Part shown: one piece after another, positions 23,171 to 37,651 of the stretch
Layout of the letters: every line of letters starts with the position of its first letter
Numbering within the stretch: position 1 is the stretch's first letter
Translations under genes and position numbers: made by a program
Notes under the pieces: generated by a model
What the model saw: the letters and a program-made list of their open reading frames with translations, nothing else
Told to the model about the DNA's origin: nothing
The model's database searches: none
DNA from: Epiperipatus broadwayi
Lineage: Eukaryota > Onychophora > Udeonychophora > Euonychophora > Peripatidae
DNA: 64,000 bases
Assembly (NCBI GenBank): GCA_028023455.1
Contig: JAQFVV010000274.1
Coordinates: 560,001-624,000 of the forward strand
Direction: 5' to 3'

Positions 23171-25067
23171 TCCCTTTGAGCTTTTTCTAGTGCAAACTAG
23201 GTAAAGCAACAAAAGTCACCATATGGCATGTGATCCCTTTGTCCTCCTGCAACAATAAGTGAATTCTAGCTGAGAGGCATCCAGATAAACATTCAAAACC
23301 AGTAACAATAAAAAATACACAAATATGTACAATCTTGCAGAACGTGCCAAATCGTATATCAGGATAGATCACAGAGGCGGAACCTCTCTCGATCTTGATC
23401 TTAATCACCTTGAGAGATGAAAAAGGAGGCGAGTTTCAATAGATCATGGTGTGGTAGTTGCTCTACCAAGTACAAACACATACTAAAAGACAGATCATGT
23501 CATTCAGTTTTTGTAATGGTTTATTTATGTTACATAATCCATTGGAAGATACAGTTACTTCCTTTTCAGTTAGAATATAATAGTATTAGAAAAATTTGAT
23601 TACAGCTCAAATTTGTTGTATTACTAAGCTGTATAGTTTAGAAAGCTTAAGAAAATATTTTGTTATATTGATTATAATATATAGGGTATATGAGCACAGA
23701 CTTTCATACTTTCCACCACTCTCCAATCTACCTTATAACACTGATACACTTGAATATATATATGATGAAAAGATAAATAATCACCAATATACGTATTCCA
23801 TGCTAAACCAGCAATCATCAGTTGGTCCAGATTATCATCTTCACACATATGCAATAAGTGCTCAGATATATATTAAGATAGACAATATTCATACTTTAAT
23901 GGACAGGCTTCAACCCGCTCCACACTCCAACTCTTCAACCGCCCATCCAATTGAAAATCTGATGATGGAATGCTCAAAGGCCACCCTGGGACTGATATTC
24001 TCGCCACACCCATAATAAGTTTATAGATTGCCGCGTGTGTCTATGCATGCACATTGAATATATACATGTATAACTAAATTATACGATTGTATGACATCAA
24101 AATAGATCTGTGGAGTTAATTCAATACACCCGTTAAATATTTGATAAAAAAAATGTCTTTTGTAAAATTATAACTGATAAAATGATAACTCATACAATAT
24201 AAGGGAAATGAAAAAATTAGTTTTAACGAATGCAAATGAATTGAATGGCTATAATTAAAGAAAATGCACGGCATTTTGTAAGCCTTTCATATTTGCCTGC
24301 CTGATGGGACCATAAATAATAATCTCTTTTCCTATTGTAAATTGAATGGCAAATCTAAATACGCAGTAAAATTGAGAAAGGTAGAGAGTGAATTTCAAAG
24401 TTTGATTATGATTTTCTTTTCTTTTATTTCTCTTTCTTCCTAGCTTAAAATAAAATACTATTTTATAATTATTTATAAAATAATTAAAGAAATAAAGAAA
24501 GTATACATATATTTATGAAAAAACATGTGAAATAAATATGTATTAAAAATCTGATAGGTTTTGATAGACATTTTTTTGGGGGGAAAAAAATCGTAATATA
24601 AATAAATATGGATTTGATTACATGTTAGGCGCTGAAAAATGTAGGATTGAAAATAAAAATAACAGTGTAGTGTAAGTCTTGATTCAAGTAGAAAGCAGTG
24701 GAGATTAATCCTATGAAGATAAGTGAAACCATTGGTTAAAACAAATTTTCCTCAGAATCGCTTTGGATAACTATACCGTCCTCGACTGTTTTAAAGTAGT
24801 TTTCAATACAATATTAAAGAACTATTTACCATGAATGGCTAGAAAACTGAAACCATATCAGTCAAAAAATTACGGAAATGTACAACTGTATCCAGACAAA
24901 TGTTGAAGTTGCATAGAATGAACATTGCCAGCTTTAAAAAAAACCATGACATAAGGAAAGAAGTGACCTCTTCCATAAGATCTACCTTATATTTTTCTCT
25001 AGCAGGACTCATCTAAATAGTTTACTATCGCAATACCTGAAAAGGATAATCACAATTCCAACTATGA
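23171..25067. other. Non-coding stretch with dispersed-repeat fragments
   Basis: No domain was recognised in the short frames at 23187-24015. About 23500-23580 (TACATAATCCATTGGAAGATACAGTTACTTCC) recurs at about 22040-22090 and about 2640-2690. About 23935-23990 (GAAAATCTGATGATGGAATGCTC) is an inverted relative of about 19150-19185. Confidence 0.45.
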
Positions 25068-25180
25068 ATAATATTTCTGGAGTGTAATTTTCACCACACC
25101 ATTCTCATGCAAAGGGAATCAAAACCAATCCTACCTCGAGTGAGAGTGGTGTAGTAAAAATTACACTAAAGAAATATTAT
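25068..25180. repeat. Hairpin with 38-bp arms
   Basis: ATAATATTTCTGGAGTGTAATTTTCACCACACC pairs with its reverse complement ending at 25180 (AGTAAAAATTACACTAAAGAAATATTAT), around a loop of about 35 bases. Confidence 0.85.
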
Positions 25181-25311
25181 GTAAGACATTTTGTATTAAA
25201 GATATTTTATATTTATATTTAACTATAAGGCCTTAAGTTTTAATTTTTATAATTAATATTTTTTTCTTTGTAATATTTTGTAATTATAAATTTATTTAAA
25301 CACGATTAGGT

Positions 25312-25513
25312 AAGTAATATTCATTAAGGCTGTAGCCTCAAGCACATGCGTATAAAATGCGATAGTAGGGACCTCTACAGGTCTTAAACCACAAGCTTAT
25401 TCTTCCCCTCTTTTCTTCCAAAGAGTAAGCTTGTGGTTTAAGACCTATAGAGGTCCCTACTATCGCATTTTATACGCATGTGCTTGAGGCTACAGCCTTA
25501 ATGAATATTACTT
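25312..25513. repeat. Near-perfect palindrome, 93-bp arms, 16-base loop
   Basis: The arms 25312-25404 and 25421-25513 are reverse complements with about two mismatches (AAGCTTATTCTT against AAGAGTAAGCTT, and CTACAGGTC against GACCTATAG). The loop is pyrimidine-rich (CCCCTCTTTTCTTCC). The arms contain the GACCTCTACAGGTCTTAAAC motif found in direct repeats near 20 kb. Confidence 0.92.
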
Positions 25514-25930
25514 TTGTAATATTTTGTATTTCATTTGTTATATTTATTTGATAGCATTTGCAAAAGTATAACAATGATTTCGTATTTTATTTATTTATTG
25601 TAAATATATTTTTAGCTTATTTTTTATTAAGCAATTTATTTTGTTCTTGCTTTTTGAAATCATTCCAAACAGATGCCCAATAATATTCACTGACCTTGAG
25701 ACATCATGAAATCTATTGGATGGCATGCAGTGATAATGGTAGCAATTAAAAAGATGATGATGAGCAATAATAAAATATCCAGAAGTAAAATTTCTATTTA
25801 GAAAATTGAATTTTAAATTGAATTTAGAAAAAAAAAATTACTTTTGGAATAATTATATTTAACTTAAAGTTAAATGTTAGGTTATTTGATCATCATTACC
25901 AGATGGTTAATTATATATATATATATATAT
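25514..25930. other. AT-rich stretch ending in (TA)n
   Basis: No gene seen. A (TA)n tract at 25911-25930 abuts the giant-LTR copy B. Confidence 0.6.
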
Positions 25931-28900
25931 TCTAACCTCCCCCCGCGCGTTCTCACCCCCAAAATATACTGTTTATTACGAATATTACGGGTTCTAGCTC
26001 AGTTAACAAATAAATAAATGAAATATTCAGCATTAATTAAAATGATTACTAGCTCTAATTTTAAAATAAATTCGATTCAATTTTAAAATGAATTAACAAA
26101 TATTTACTATTTTCATGAGACATGGAGTGACAATACGGGGAACGAGATAGACTACATTGAGACATTATCCACACGATACTACCTCAATGGCATAAGAACA
26201 CTATTCCCCCTTTTTACTATACCAAATAACTAACTCATAGTATTCTTACGACTTTCTAAGCTCTATTCACTACGATTAAAATAATAATCATATCTTAATC
26301 TTCTTTATAACAAGAATCTAGCTCAATTAAATAAAATGAAGTAAAATAAAATAAAATCTCAGGTTCATAAATTGTATTCTAACTGATTTAAAATTACGGT
26401 AGTAAAATATGAAAAGGGAATTTTATGTCATAATCTACTACACAGCAACTAACAATAATAAAAATAATAATAACAATAATAATATAATATAATCTTATTT
26501 CTTCCTAAATGAAATAAATAAATACGTACGTGGTAGTATTTTAATAATCTGACAACAGAATACGTGTGGCAACATTAGCATATAATTTAATGTAATATTG
26601 TGGCAACCGACTTATGACCAATAAATAATATAAAATTATGATCTTTTAATTTTAACATACCAATAAATTCTCAAAATTCTTATAACACTTTTATGTTTAC
26701 CTTTTTGTGCAAAACCTATATGTCTGTTTCAATTATAAATGTATCGTGATTTCATGCATCCATGTGGAGAAATAACAACGCGGGCACACAACTTTAAAAT
26801 AAATTTTAAAAACAAAGTTTATTAACAACATAAATAAATTAACAATATTTTTACACTATATACATTGGATATCCCTTACTCTCCTATCTCAACTTAGTTT
26901 ATTAGTTTATAAAATGAAATCAAAATATTATTTATTTTTCCTAGTTAAATCTTATCTTTTTAACACTTAAGAAAATACAGTATTATTACTTGATTTATTA
27001 TTATGGTTAGCTTATTACAAAATGTATTTCTTATATGATTATCACAAACACTTTCATCCCTAATATTATTAAAATTATATTTTTCTACAAAATTTTACAT
27101 TCGTAATAAATCTTTACAAAATAATAAAATTTTAGTTTTATATTGGTTGTATGGAATCTTACAAAGTCAAAACATTGTTCTACATTCGGTATTAGGTTTT
27201 TATTGTTCATTATCCGATGTTTATTAATCCTAATATTCTCATTCAAGCCTTACTTCGGATGATATAATTACAACTATTAATATACCATGCACAAGTATAT
27301 GTTTATTATACCTTATTGAACTATTTTCTTAATAAATATGCAATACTTATTTTCTAAATATTATTTAAAAACATTCAAATTTTATTATCACTTTTTAAAA
27401 TACTTGGTTTAGATTTCTTTTCAAAATCTTATATTCATTTCTGAATTAATTTTACAATGTATTATATGATTCTTTCTCTCTTTATGATATTTTGGACTTT
27501 CAATTTTAAAGTTACACAATTCTATACATTCAAGCAAATAAACTATTCTTACATAAACGATAACATATCTTCAGTTCTATTTTATTCATTATTTCTTTGA
27601 AAATATCTTTCTGACCGATGCAGATTCACGAAATTAAGATAGCGAAGATAGATGCATAGGATCAAAATACAACTAGAATATTACTCATCATATATCTTGA
27701 CAATCATGGCACAGTGAATTAAAAGACACTATAGAGGAGTGACCTTTACCTGTCTACCAACCTCTATCATAGGAACGATGTTAAAGCTATTTCTTCAGCT
27801 TTATTATAACATCAAAAAGTTTAAAGATATGCAAAAACACTGTCCAAACTATATGTGTTCAGTCATAGGGCTTAGTTAACTATACTGAAATCACACAAAA
27901 CTAAATATGATCCAAATCCTTTATTTTTCCTATTTCTTAAAAAAAAAAACATCATCTTGGTTTCCTTTCCACTAGTACTTCCAAGTCACTATCCGATCTT
28001 ATTTCTCAAGATTTTTTCTATACTGTACATCGACAAATACATATCTGCATTACTAACAATAATAAAATTCATTTATTTTAAAACTATTCCACTGTTCTAT
28101 AAGACAGCTTGCTTACTACTTTCCTCCGTATATTTAGTCATATACAAACTATTTGAATATCTGAATACTTTATTACATGAAAGTTCAAAAGAATCACACA
28201 ATTGTTCTGTTAAATTATATTATTAATATACTTTAAATAAATTATTGTATGCATATTCCGAATTACTCCTATCTCATAATATGTTAAAAATGTTGTATAA
28301 AATGTGTACATATAATTTAAACTTTCACACTTCATTCTTAGGTCAATAGATGATCTAAAAAAAATACATTATGCATTATAAATAACTATTAAAATTACCA
28401 AAACGACCTTTATCTTCTCGATCGCGTTCCGTAGGCTTCACCATCCATTTTATCCTTGTAGATATAATATTCACATCCATACACTTTATTTTAAACACTA
28501 TTTCTATAATTTTATCAAGCTATTATATTTAAATTTTAATATTACTAAATTTATGTTTTATGTTTTCCCTAATCTCACATAACATTTTATATTCTAAATA
28601 AATTAGTAAAAAATATTTAAACTATATTTACTGTACTTCTTTATCAAATTTCCTTGAAAAACCGTTCATATTAAAGCAAAAAAAAAATGTTTATTATTTC
28701 TTCTTCAATCACTTAATGTTCTATTTTAAGGTAAAACAATTATTGCTCTGTTTAATAAATATTCATAGATGACAATCCTTGGTTTTTTATAATATTTAAT
28801 ACAATTATTAATTATGATATCAATTAATCCCGTAAAGAAAAACGTCTACATATTCTCTTCTAATATTTTCTGCTAAGATTTTCCCGCGCGACTTTTATGA

Positions 28901-30688
28901 TGCATCTTCTAGGTACTTTGATTTAAATATTCAATAAAACTTTTCGGTTTCCATGGATCCATTTCATTAAGTAATTTAAATTTCCATTTTCCTAATCTCT
29001 ATCTTTATTAAGCGCTTTTATAATGAATACTTTATAATATTTAATTCTTCTTAGATAAAGTTTTTTCTTTCCTTTTTAAAAAAAAATAATGACTCTTTCC
29101 TATCATTATTCGGTAATTTTTCCTTTCTTTTTTTAAAGTTCTGGTAACTATATACTTTGTAATGTTTCCTTTAAAAAGATAAACATTCTTTCTTCATTAT
29201 AACTTTTACATAATTTTTTCTTTATAATAAACGCATCTTAATTTTTTCATAGAGAAGAATAAAAAAAATCTTCAGAGTAGCCTTATAAATTTGTGTGTCA
29301 TAATTTTCCTGACGGCAAGTAACTTCTCTTTTAAGTTTTCGTATAGCGTCCAAATTATATTCCTCTGAGTTACAATAATAAGTTTCTGGTTGAGCACAAA
29401 TAAAGCTGTATCAAGGCACTTTACAAATATCTTTCCTTTAACAATATTTTTAGGTATTTTTTCCTGTAGTACTTCCATTTTTACTGCAAGGTTTTGGCTA
29501 AACTTGAATAAAAAATCCTGGTAAGAAAACTTTTAAAATTAGCCCTTCATGTAAAGGCAGTTCAAAATAACATTACTAAAAAAAAAACTTTTAAAATAAT
29601 ACAAAATTTTAAAATTATATCCCTTTTCTAGCTTACGATCTTATCCAGCTAAAAAAATATGTTACTCCCTCCTTCACTTACACATTACTTTCTCCCGCTC
29701 CGTCTAGTTCTTATATTTCGTCTGCTAAAATACCTCCGTTGATTGGTTAATTACTTTTTAGCGCGAACAAATTTACACATTTTAGTTTTATAATAGATTA
29801 AACCTTTTTAAAATAAAGAATTTATGATGTCATGTCTTAAATATTACTTAGAATAGTATTTTTAAACTCAATTATAGTTTTATCAAAATCATTTAAACTT
29901 TAAAACAATTATTAAAATAACATTTAATATCTATTTTAATATTAATATTTAATTTATCTTGTTTTTTATTTAAATAAAATATTTAATTTTTTTTTTAAAC
30001 TGTATTCAACTTTTAAACACTACTTAAATATTACATCATTTAAACATTTAAAATAACTATTTAATATTTCAACATTCATTTCAACGATAGACAGCAATTA
30101 CATTTAGTTCCATAGTTCACAAACTTTATTATTATATTCTAACAAGCGTGTGTGTGAAGGTATATAATATACAGTCACATGATTACTAACTTTATCAGAT
30201 GATTTGATTTTTTAATTTACGTCTCGGTCTAAATTACCAAAACTGATATATTTTATAAAAAATTTGGAAAATAATTTAAAATTGTAGAACTAAATATAAT
30301 TCTCACCATCCCAAAGTTTATTTTAAAATATATTAGATTAAATTTGAATATTAATTATAATTATAATATTACATATAGCGTTTATTTAATTTATTAGTTT
30401 TAAAATATTACAATTGGATTGTTAATATACTTTTAACTATTTATAGCTGTATTATTTTATATGGCCAGCTTTTACAACCATAAGCAAGGATATAATTAAG
30501 CTTTATTTAACTGTTTCTTTAAAATAATTCATTACATTTTTATATACCAGGTATTTTCAGCCTTAAATTGTACTATAAAATCTAATCAATCATACAATTA
30601 TCAATATATTACACAAACGTATCTTAAAATTTAAATTTTTTTAGCAATTGACCATTCTACCTTATTATGACCTATCGATAAGGGCACA
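25931..30688 (-). mobile_element. Giant-LTR family, copy B (probable solo LTR)
   Basis: Collinear with 2840-7476 from TCTAACC to GGGCACA, in the same orientation. It differs by scattered substitutions, by extra blocks at about 28990-29070 and 29920-30060, and by lacking the 75-base segment of copy A. It is flanked by (TA)n at 25911-25930 and 30689-30700. A minus-strand AATAAA lies at 26818-26823, matching 3789-3794 in copy A. The call as an LTR depends on the similarity of its ends to the element at 44341-64000. Confidence 0.6.
29272..29478 (-). pseudogene. Short coding-like frame in the giant-LTR repeat (copy B)
   Basis: A 68-codon frame starting MEVLQEKIPKNIVKGK, the counterpart of 6145-6405. 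A missing base after AVRK moves it out of the frame used in copy A. It is preceded and followed by the same A-rich sequence as in copy A. No family was recognised. Confidence 0.3.
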
Positions 30689-33600
30689 ATATATATATAT
30701 TGGAAAAAATCCAATTTGAAACATATTTAAATAAATCACATGATTGATTTCAGTATTCATTATTTCTAAACCAAAGTATTTTTAGTCAAGCCTCTATATT
30801 AATAAATGAGACACAAGAAAAGATGGCTGCTCTTTATTGTTTATTATTGTCTTATCCTGGGTTAAAAAGTATTTTAAAGTATTTATTCTATGATAGCATA
30901 TATATCATGTCAGTGGAGGGTTGGGAGTCTAGAAACTAGATCTAAAATACTAACTCAAAAGTCAGCACTTATAAACCACGTTTCTATCAATTTAAAAGCA
31001 TGAACTTATCCAACAGGTAAATTTCTTCAAATCCAGCCTTATAAAAACAAAGCTTGTTTAGAGCTATTGGTAAGCCCCATCTAGTGATCATAAAATACAA
31101 GCTTAAAAGCAAGTTACAAAATTTATAACTTGTTTTAATTATATATATATATAGTAACCAAAAATAAATGAAGAAAGGGGGGGGTAAAAGAAAAAGTAGA
31201 GAAAGAAAGAAAATAGAAATGAAAGAGAGAGAGGAGAATGAAGGGAAAATGAAATTTAATGATGATGATGATGAAGGATAAGATACAGAGATGAGAAATA
31301 GGAGAGGAAGAGATGATGATGAAATGAAGATAAAATGAGGGAGAGGTAAGAAGATAAAGGATAAAGAGAATTATTATTAGTGGAGGATGAAGAAGGTGAG
31401 ATGAAATGATTAAGAGATGGAGAAGAAGAAAAGATGGTAATGAAAAGATGGAGAAGAATGCTAGAAGTACTTAGTAGAGAAACTCTTAATACTCGGCTCA
31501 GTGGGGTTACAATAAATTTAAGAAAAAAGATGATGATCCAGAGAGTATAATCAGATAGAGACCAAATCCAATACCAACACAAATATAACTATTATAGCAT
31601 GTTAATAATCTGCTACTAAACTATTCAAAAGATAATTTAAATCATTTATTACTAGTTATTAGAATGGGCCTACCATTAGATCACACACTCTGAATAAGAA
31701 TAAATGATACTTTGATTGGGAAAAGATTATCTTACTAAATTATATCTAACAAGGAAACAAGAGTAAACAATCTCAGGGATTCTAAAACTAAAACTCTTGG
31801 CAAAATAAAAGTTTAAGTTGCCTACTAAATAATTGCTAGGATTAATAAAACCAATGAGTAATATCTTGGCCGACCATAAAATAACTACCTTATGGTTCAA
31901 TCTTAGAATAATAAACAAAACAAATATTAATTCAAAGATTTAATAAATCAGTTTAAATTAAAATTAATAATGGCCTATTATCCAAGACATTACTCGAGCA
32001 AAGAAAAGGGCAAGGGTACTTTTTATGTCTTTTCTCATACTCATAGACAACCTACTCAAGACCTCAAATGCAGATGGATTATAATTCTTTGGACATATAA
32101 GATTTTAGATGATGATAGATAATGTGAAGTTAATCTAAGATATTGTGCAGCTTTTAAAATAATAGTAAATAATAAATATTCTTCTGAAGCATTAATATTC
32201 TTAATCTCATAGTGCATAATCTTAAATCTGAGAAGATATACTGATAATTTTAAAATAAACTTTTAAATGAGCATTTAATTATGTATTGGATATAATGGAA
32301 TTATCTGTTATTGTGATTCAATCTGAGAATCACTTAAATTAGCATGGCTTTATATTTTAAAACCAGTATCAAAATATATTTAATAAACTTTATGATATAT
32401 TTATAAACCTTTGAATTGAGATTTAATAAACTTTGGAAACTCAAGATTTTGCGAATTTGGAATTCAAGACAATAATATAGTCATATAAAAGTAAAGCAAA
32501 CAGAAAAAAACTTTTTGAAATAATAATAAGTTGGTATATTGAGAACAATAAGAAAGTATTTACAATTTAAATGGAATACAAGCATTGCCAATCTATCGCT
32601 GGAATCTATTACAAGTATTTTGACTTTACAATAATACACAACTTCTTTAGCTACTGATATAGAGTATCCCTCTTAAAACTCTTTTACATTGTTTATTCTA
32701 ACAAATAAACTAATAAAATAATAATTACACGTAACAGCAGGCAAAGGCTATTCAATACTAAATTTTTAATCTCTTTTAAACAATTAGAGATTTTAAAATC
32801 TTTAATTACAATGTCTGAATTTAATAAGCACTCTCCTACTTTTAATTGGAATATTTCATAACACTATGGTGTTATCTAGCAATCAGAATAATAAACAACT
32901 AGGTTTGTATTTAAGATCCTAAGGTTAACAAATGCTAAGCTGGAAAAGCATATTCAGCATATATTTGAAAAACTACCACTAGTTATACTGACATAACTAA
33001 TATTATAGCTAGTGATATATTTAAATCAGACTAAGTTAATTTTAAAATTAAACTAAATTAGATACATGGGGCATTTACTCATCAGAGGTCAATTATACAC
33101 TTTTAAATAAACTTTGTCCACATAAAACTATTACCCTCAATGTTTTAAAATTAAAGATGTAGCAGATTTACAAATCCAGTGGCGATACCATATGCATAAT
33201 TTAACATACTTAAAAATAAATAGAACTTATTGTTGGTTGGCTTGTGGATGATAAAACTATCATATCAACACAATTCAAACATTGATATACCCATAAGCAT
33301 TAAAAATAGCTATCACTACCTGAAGAAACAAAGTTCCTCAAACAAACATATCTTGACATCACAAATCTAAAACAAATGCAACATTACCTACTGTGGTGGA
33401 ATTAGCATTAAGTCATCATGAATGATAGGCTAAAATATAAAAATAAATAGGCTCCTCAGAACTGGAAAAGAATGTGGTGGCTTTCAAAATACCTAACTTT
33501 TAGGCAGAAACTAAGATGTCTGGAACTTGTCTACAGTGCACCAAGGAACAGGAAAGATGCACCAGGAAAGCACGATCCTCTCTCATGGTATTTCCAATGC

Positions 33601-36600
33601 TTATAAATGTGATCATCATCACTGAAAAATACAATACAATAACCCACTATGGACACAAGCACTACCACTTCATGGAAATACAATACAATAAGGATGGAGG
33701 ACCTTGTCTACTCCATTAAGCATACTCAAAAATTATTATCTAAGTCTGACTTTATGAGGCTAACAAATACTAACTAATGACATGATATAAACATCACCTG
33801 AATTAACTAAGTTATTCCTAAGAAGTTTAAAAATACAAAATGTATATTCAATGTTTGAACCAACAAAGCAAACTATGTGTCAAACAATTACTATAGGAAA
33901 TACTTTAAAAGTAAATGCATATAAAATTCTAGGCAAGGCACAATGCACACATAATAAAATATTCAATATTAAAATATAGTGACTAATGGACTTTTAAAAG
34001 ATTGCAAATTAAATGCGAGAATATTTATTTCTCCATGCATATAAAAATATTTGTAGTTATTAATATAGCATTCATAAAATGAATGAACAGAAACTTTCTG
34101 ATAAACTTCTTTGGCTGGTTTAAAATAAAACTGGGTAAAACATCCCACATATAATAAACTAAGATTGATATTTAATTCTCTGTAAATGAAATTATCAAAT
34201 AGAATTAACTCGTGAAACGTTTAATAAATATAATAATAAAATTTACCTGAGAATGGCAAAATATTTGCTCATTCTAATAAACCCATTATGCTTTAAAATT
34301 ATAACCATATTTTACCTGATATATTTATGCAAATAGTGTTACATAAAATATATAGCATAAATATTTTTTATGGCTTTTTTTTAAAACCAATAAAACAGAG
34401 AATAAAAAATAATAATACAGCAACTCAAGTTCATATTTCAGCTCCATAATAGTTTTTCCATTTAAGATAAGTAGATAATTTATTGAGGCTAATTTATCTA
34501 TCCGAGTTTGAAGCTTCAGTCAAAATATTTATAAACATGGCAATGATTTCCAAAATGCAAATGTTCAATAGTTCTTAAAAATAATACTTTTTTTAAAGAT
34601 AATTCTAAATATTTAAATAATAAGAATAAGCTGGCATTGGAAAAATAAATTCTTCAGCTGAGTACATTTCTATAGAATCCCGGGTTCAAATGTATATAAT
34701 ATATAGCTTTATTTCAATTTCATTATTCTCTTTTAGGCAAACACATTTTTTTAAAATACAGCTATTTTTTTTTTAAAAAAACATTTTTTTTTAAATATAT
34801 TTCAAGATGTGTTTTATTTTAAACAAATTTTCTTTTACTCTTTTAAACACTAGAGTCGACTTCTTTTATAATTAAAGACGTTCCTTGGTTTATGAACTAA
34901 GACAAACTGTCACAAAGTTACTCATAATTAATGGCAAATATAACAGAAACTTTATTCTGTATTTGACAGATACGAGTTCATTATTAATAACTGTAGATTA
35001 TTTTGAAGTTTTGTTTCCAAATAATTACCTTTTTCCTACTGCTGAGCATAAAATGAGAATTATTATTTTAAAATACATATTTTCATCTGTTTTGCATTTA
35101 GCTAAAACAAATTACTTCCATTTCAGGTTAAGGCATACATAATAACTTTTTAGTTAATCATTATTTGTAAGTTCATATACAATAAATTTTAAAGTTGGAC
35201 ATTAGGAAAAGTCTATCTTCAATTACAAAACACTTAGTAAATAAAGTTCATTCTTCTTTAACTTAATATAGTATATTTTCTTTTCTAAATTTATTTTTAG
35301 AAATAAGCATTATTATGGTAAGAGCAATTTTTAATGTAAATATCAGGTTTTAATAATGAATTATTAAATTTAAAGTCAATTTTAAATTACATGTAAACTG
35401 ATGCATTTTTCACTATAATGAATTTAAACAAATTGAATGTCTTTCAATTCTCCTCGCGTATATTTTTAACTTAATTGGATAATTAATGAGTATTCTCCAG
35501 CTAAAATAGTTCAGTACAATATAGTATTTAGCCATATGAATAATTAATGATTTGTACTTTAATTTTACTTTCACTTTCCAATAAATAAAAACAAACAGAT
35601 AATACGTGAATAAGATGAGAGACGCAAAATTTTCTTTAAACATTTTTTTAATACTATAATTTCATGTTCTAATTGAAATTTGAATATCAGAAAATATTTA
35701 CCTTCTCTTTAACCCTTCATAACTGTAAGGCAATTTAAAATAATTGTTTGAAAAAACAGTTTTATTTTTAAATAAAATAATAAAGTTTTAAAGAGAATTA
35801 TAATTTTTTTTTAAAAGAGAAGTTGAGGATTCAGCCACGTACAAAAACAAAATAAGTAAGCCCCACTAAAAGTAACACCTGCAACAACTCTATTTATATC
35901 TGATACTCTCTAATACTTCCACTTTTGTATGTCAATTGGCTTGAAAAACAATGAAATTATTTTTTATTAAACTTTAACATTTTTGACAAATCAGCTGTGA
36001 AATTGATTTACTGATGTAATTAATCTAATTATACAAAATCACATGACTTAACAGCTACAAAGTCAAAAGTTCATAATTAACTTTTATTATGTAATATTCT
36101 TAAATAATATTTTATAAAACAAAATAGCAATAAATATAAAAATTAGAGCCAGTTTTATTTATTAAACCTTTAAATATTGCTTTTAATAATTTTATTCATT
36201 CATTTGTTTTTAAACAATATTGAAATTAAATTATTATTTATTCCAATGTTTACTTGTCTTCCACCATGCACATATGTGCACACCCATGGGTGACCTATAA
36301 ACATGAATTCAAACTAATTACCTAGAAGTTATTTTTAACTACAAAATAAAATATTACTGAATATTAAATTCAAAATAACTTTATAATTTAATTGCTAATC
36401 TAAATTACACTTTTAAATATTATTATACTGTTTTAAATAAAATTTTACAGATTATTTTTTTAAACTAATTTAATATTATTTATTCCAATTTATTTACAAT
36501 ATCTATTTATTATAGTTTAGACACTAAAAATGAATTAAACAATAGTTACTTTAAAATACATTTAATATTATTTATCAATTCACAACTATTTCTGACATTT

Positions 36601-36717
36601 CCTTTAAGTCAACTTACTGTTTTACATCTCTAATTAAACTAACTAACATATACTATTGAAATATTTACACATATTTATATAAACATTTAATAATTATTAC
36701 AATACCACATAAGATTA
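30689..36717. other. Six-kilobase AT-rich stretch without a recognised gene
   Basis: Short frames at 31256-31918, 33516-33719, 34885-35142 and 35413-35643 show no motif I recognise. About 31041-31075 matches 7495-7535 in inverted orientation. At about 34673-34690 CCCGGGTTCAAATG looks like a lone tRNA B box. Homopolymer A and T runs are frequent around 34.7 kb. Confidence 0.45.
31160..31470. repeat. Purine-rich plus strand (GA-rich, with GAT/GATGA repeats)
   Basis: About 300 bases in which the plus strand is almost all A and G, with GGGGGGGG at 31180-31187, GAGAGAGAGG at about 31223, and GATGATGATGATGA at 31260-31274. The frame on the other strand (poly-Ser/His/Leu) is a by-product. Confidence 0.8.
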
Positions 36718-36725
36718 TCCTATAC
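36718..36725 (+). repeat. hAT target-site duplication, left
   Basis: TCCTATAC, identical to 38335-38342. Eight bases is the standard hAT duplication length. Confidence 0.93.
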
Positions 36726-36977
36726 CAGTGTTTCTCAACCCGTGGTACACGTACCACTGGTGCTACGTGAGTTGCTGGTTAGTGGTACACAAAAAATAAT
36801 CAATAATGGCGGACATAAAAAAAATTAAATCATAAAAATATAGAAATGTTTTTTCCTCTAATTCATAAAAATTATTTTAATTAATAATATTATACAGTAA
36901 AGTTGTTAATATGTACAGTCGATAATGATCTTTAATGTTAATGATAAAATTGAAAGTATGATTAAGAAATTAGATTT

Positions 36978-37530
36978 TTGGAAACAGTAATATATATAAG
37001 TATCGAAAACAATCAACTGGAAGTATTCAAAACTCTACATATTTTTTTGTTTGAAAATAAGATTAGTCTGTCTCAAGATATACGAGAAAATATAATAGCA
37101 CATTTAACAGGATTAAAATTGTCTTTCATGGAATATTTTCCAAAACCCGAAAACACAAATAATAATTGGATTTCAAACCCCTTCTATATAGAAAATTTAG
37201 AAAAAGCTACATCATTATCAATAAAGGATGAAGAAAATTTAATAGAATTATCATGTGACAGAACTTTATAAGTAGAATTCAAACGACACAATCTAATTAA
37301 TTTTTGGTTAAACATTAAAGAATATGAACAACTTTCTGAGAAAGCTCTTAAATTATTATTACCATTTACTAGTATGGAATTAGTAGGAAGAGCTTTTTCT
37401 TCATATATTTTTAAAAAAAAAAGTATCGAAACAGATTGAACGCAGCTGTAGACTTAAGGGTATACCTCACATCTTTTGAACCAAATTTCAAAAAATTATG
37501 TTGTTTGAAACAAGCACAAAGATCTCATTA
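36978..37530 (+). pseudogene. hAT transposase C-terminal remnant
   Basis: The first frame, to 37271, reads LEVFKTLHIFLFENKISLSQ and LTGLKLSFMEYFPKPEN, as in ZBED/SCAND3-like hAT proteins. After a stop at 37269-37271 the same frame continues with FKRHNLINFWLNIKEYEQLS and KALKLLLPFTSMELVGRAFS, which is the hAT dimerisation region. A shift in the A-run at about 37410-37419 moves the last block (RNRLNAAVDLRVYLTSFEP) into another frame. The DDE-type catalytic and zinc-finger parts are missing, so the copy cannot move by itself. Confidence 0.85.
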
Positions 37531-37651
37531 AATTTATTTTATAAAAATATTTGATTATGATAAGAAAATATACTAATTGGTTTTTATAATTTTGTGTTTT
37601 TATTAAAACCATTTATTAGTAAACGAAATATGACAAAATAGTAGATAAATA

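Noticed and set aside
31256-31582. Ser/His-rich protein on the minus strand
   Set aside because: It is the complement of the GA/GAT-rich tract, so composition alone explains the open frame.
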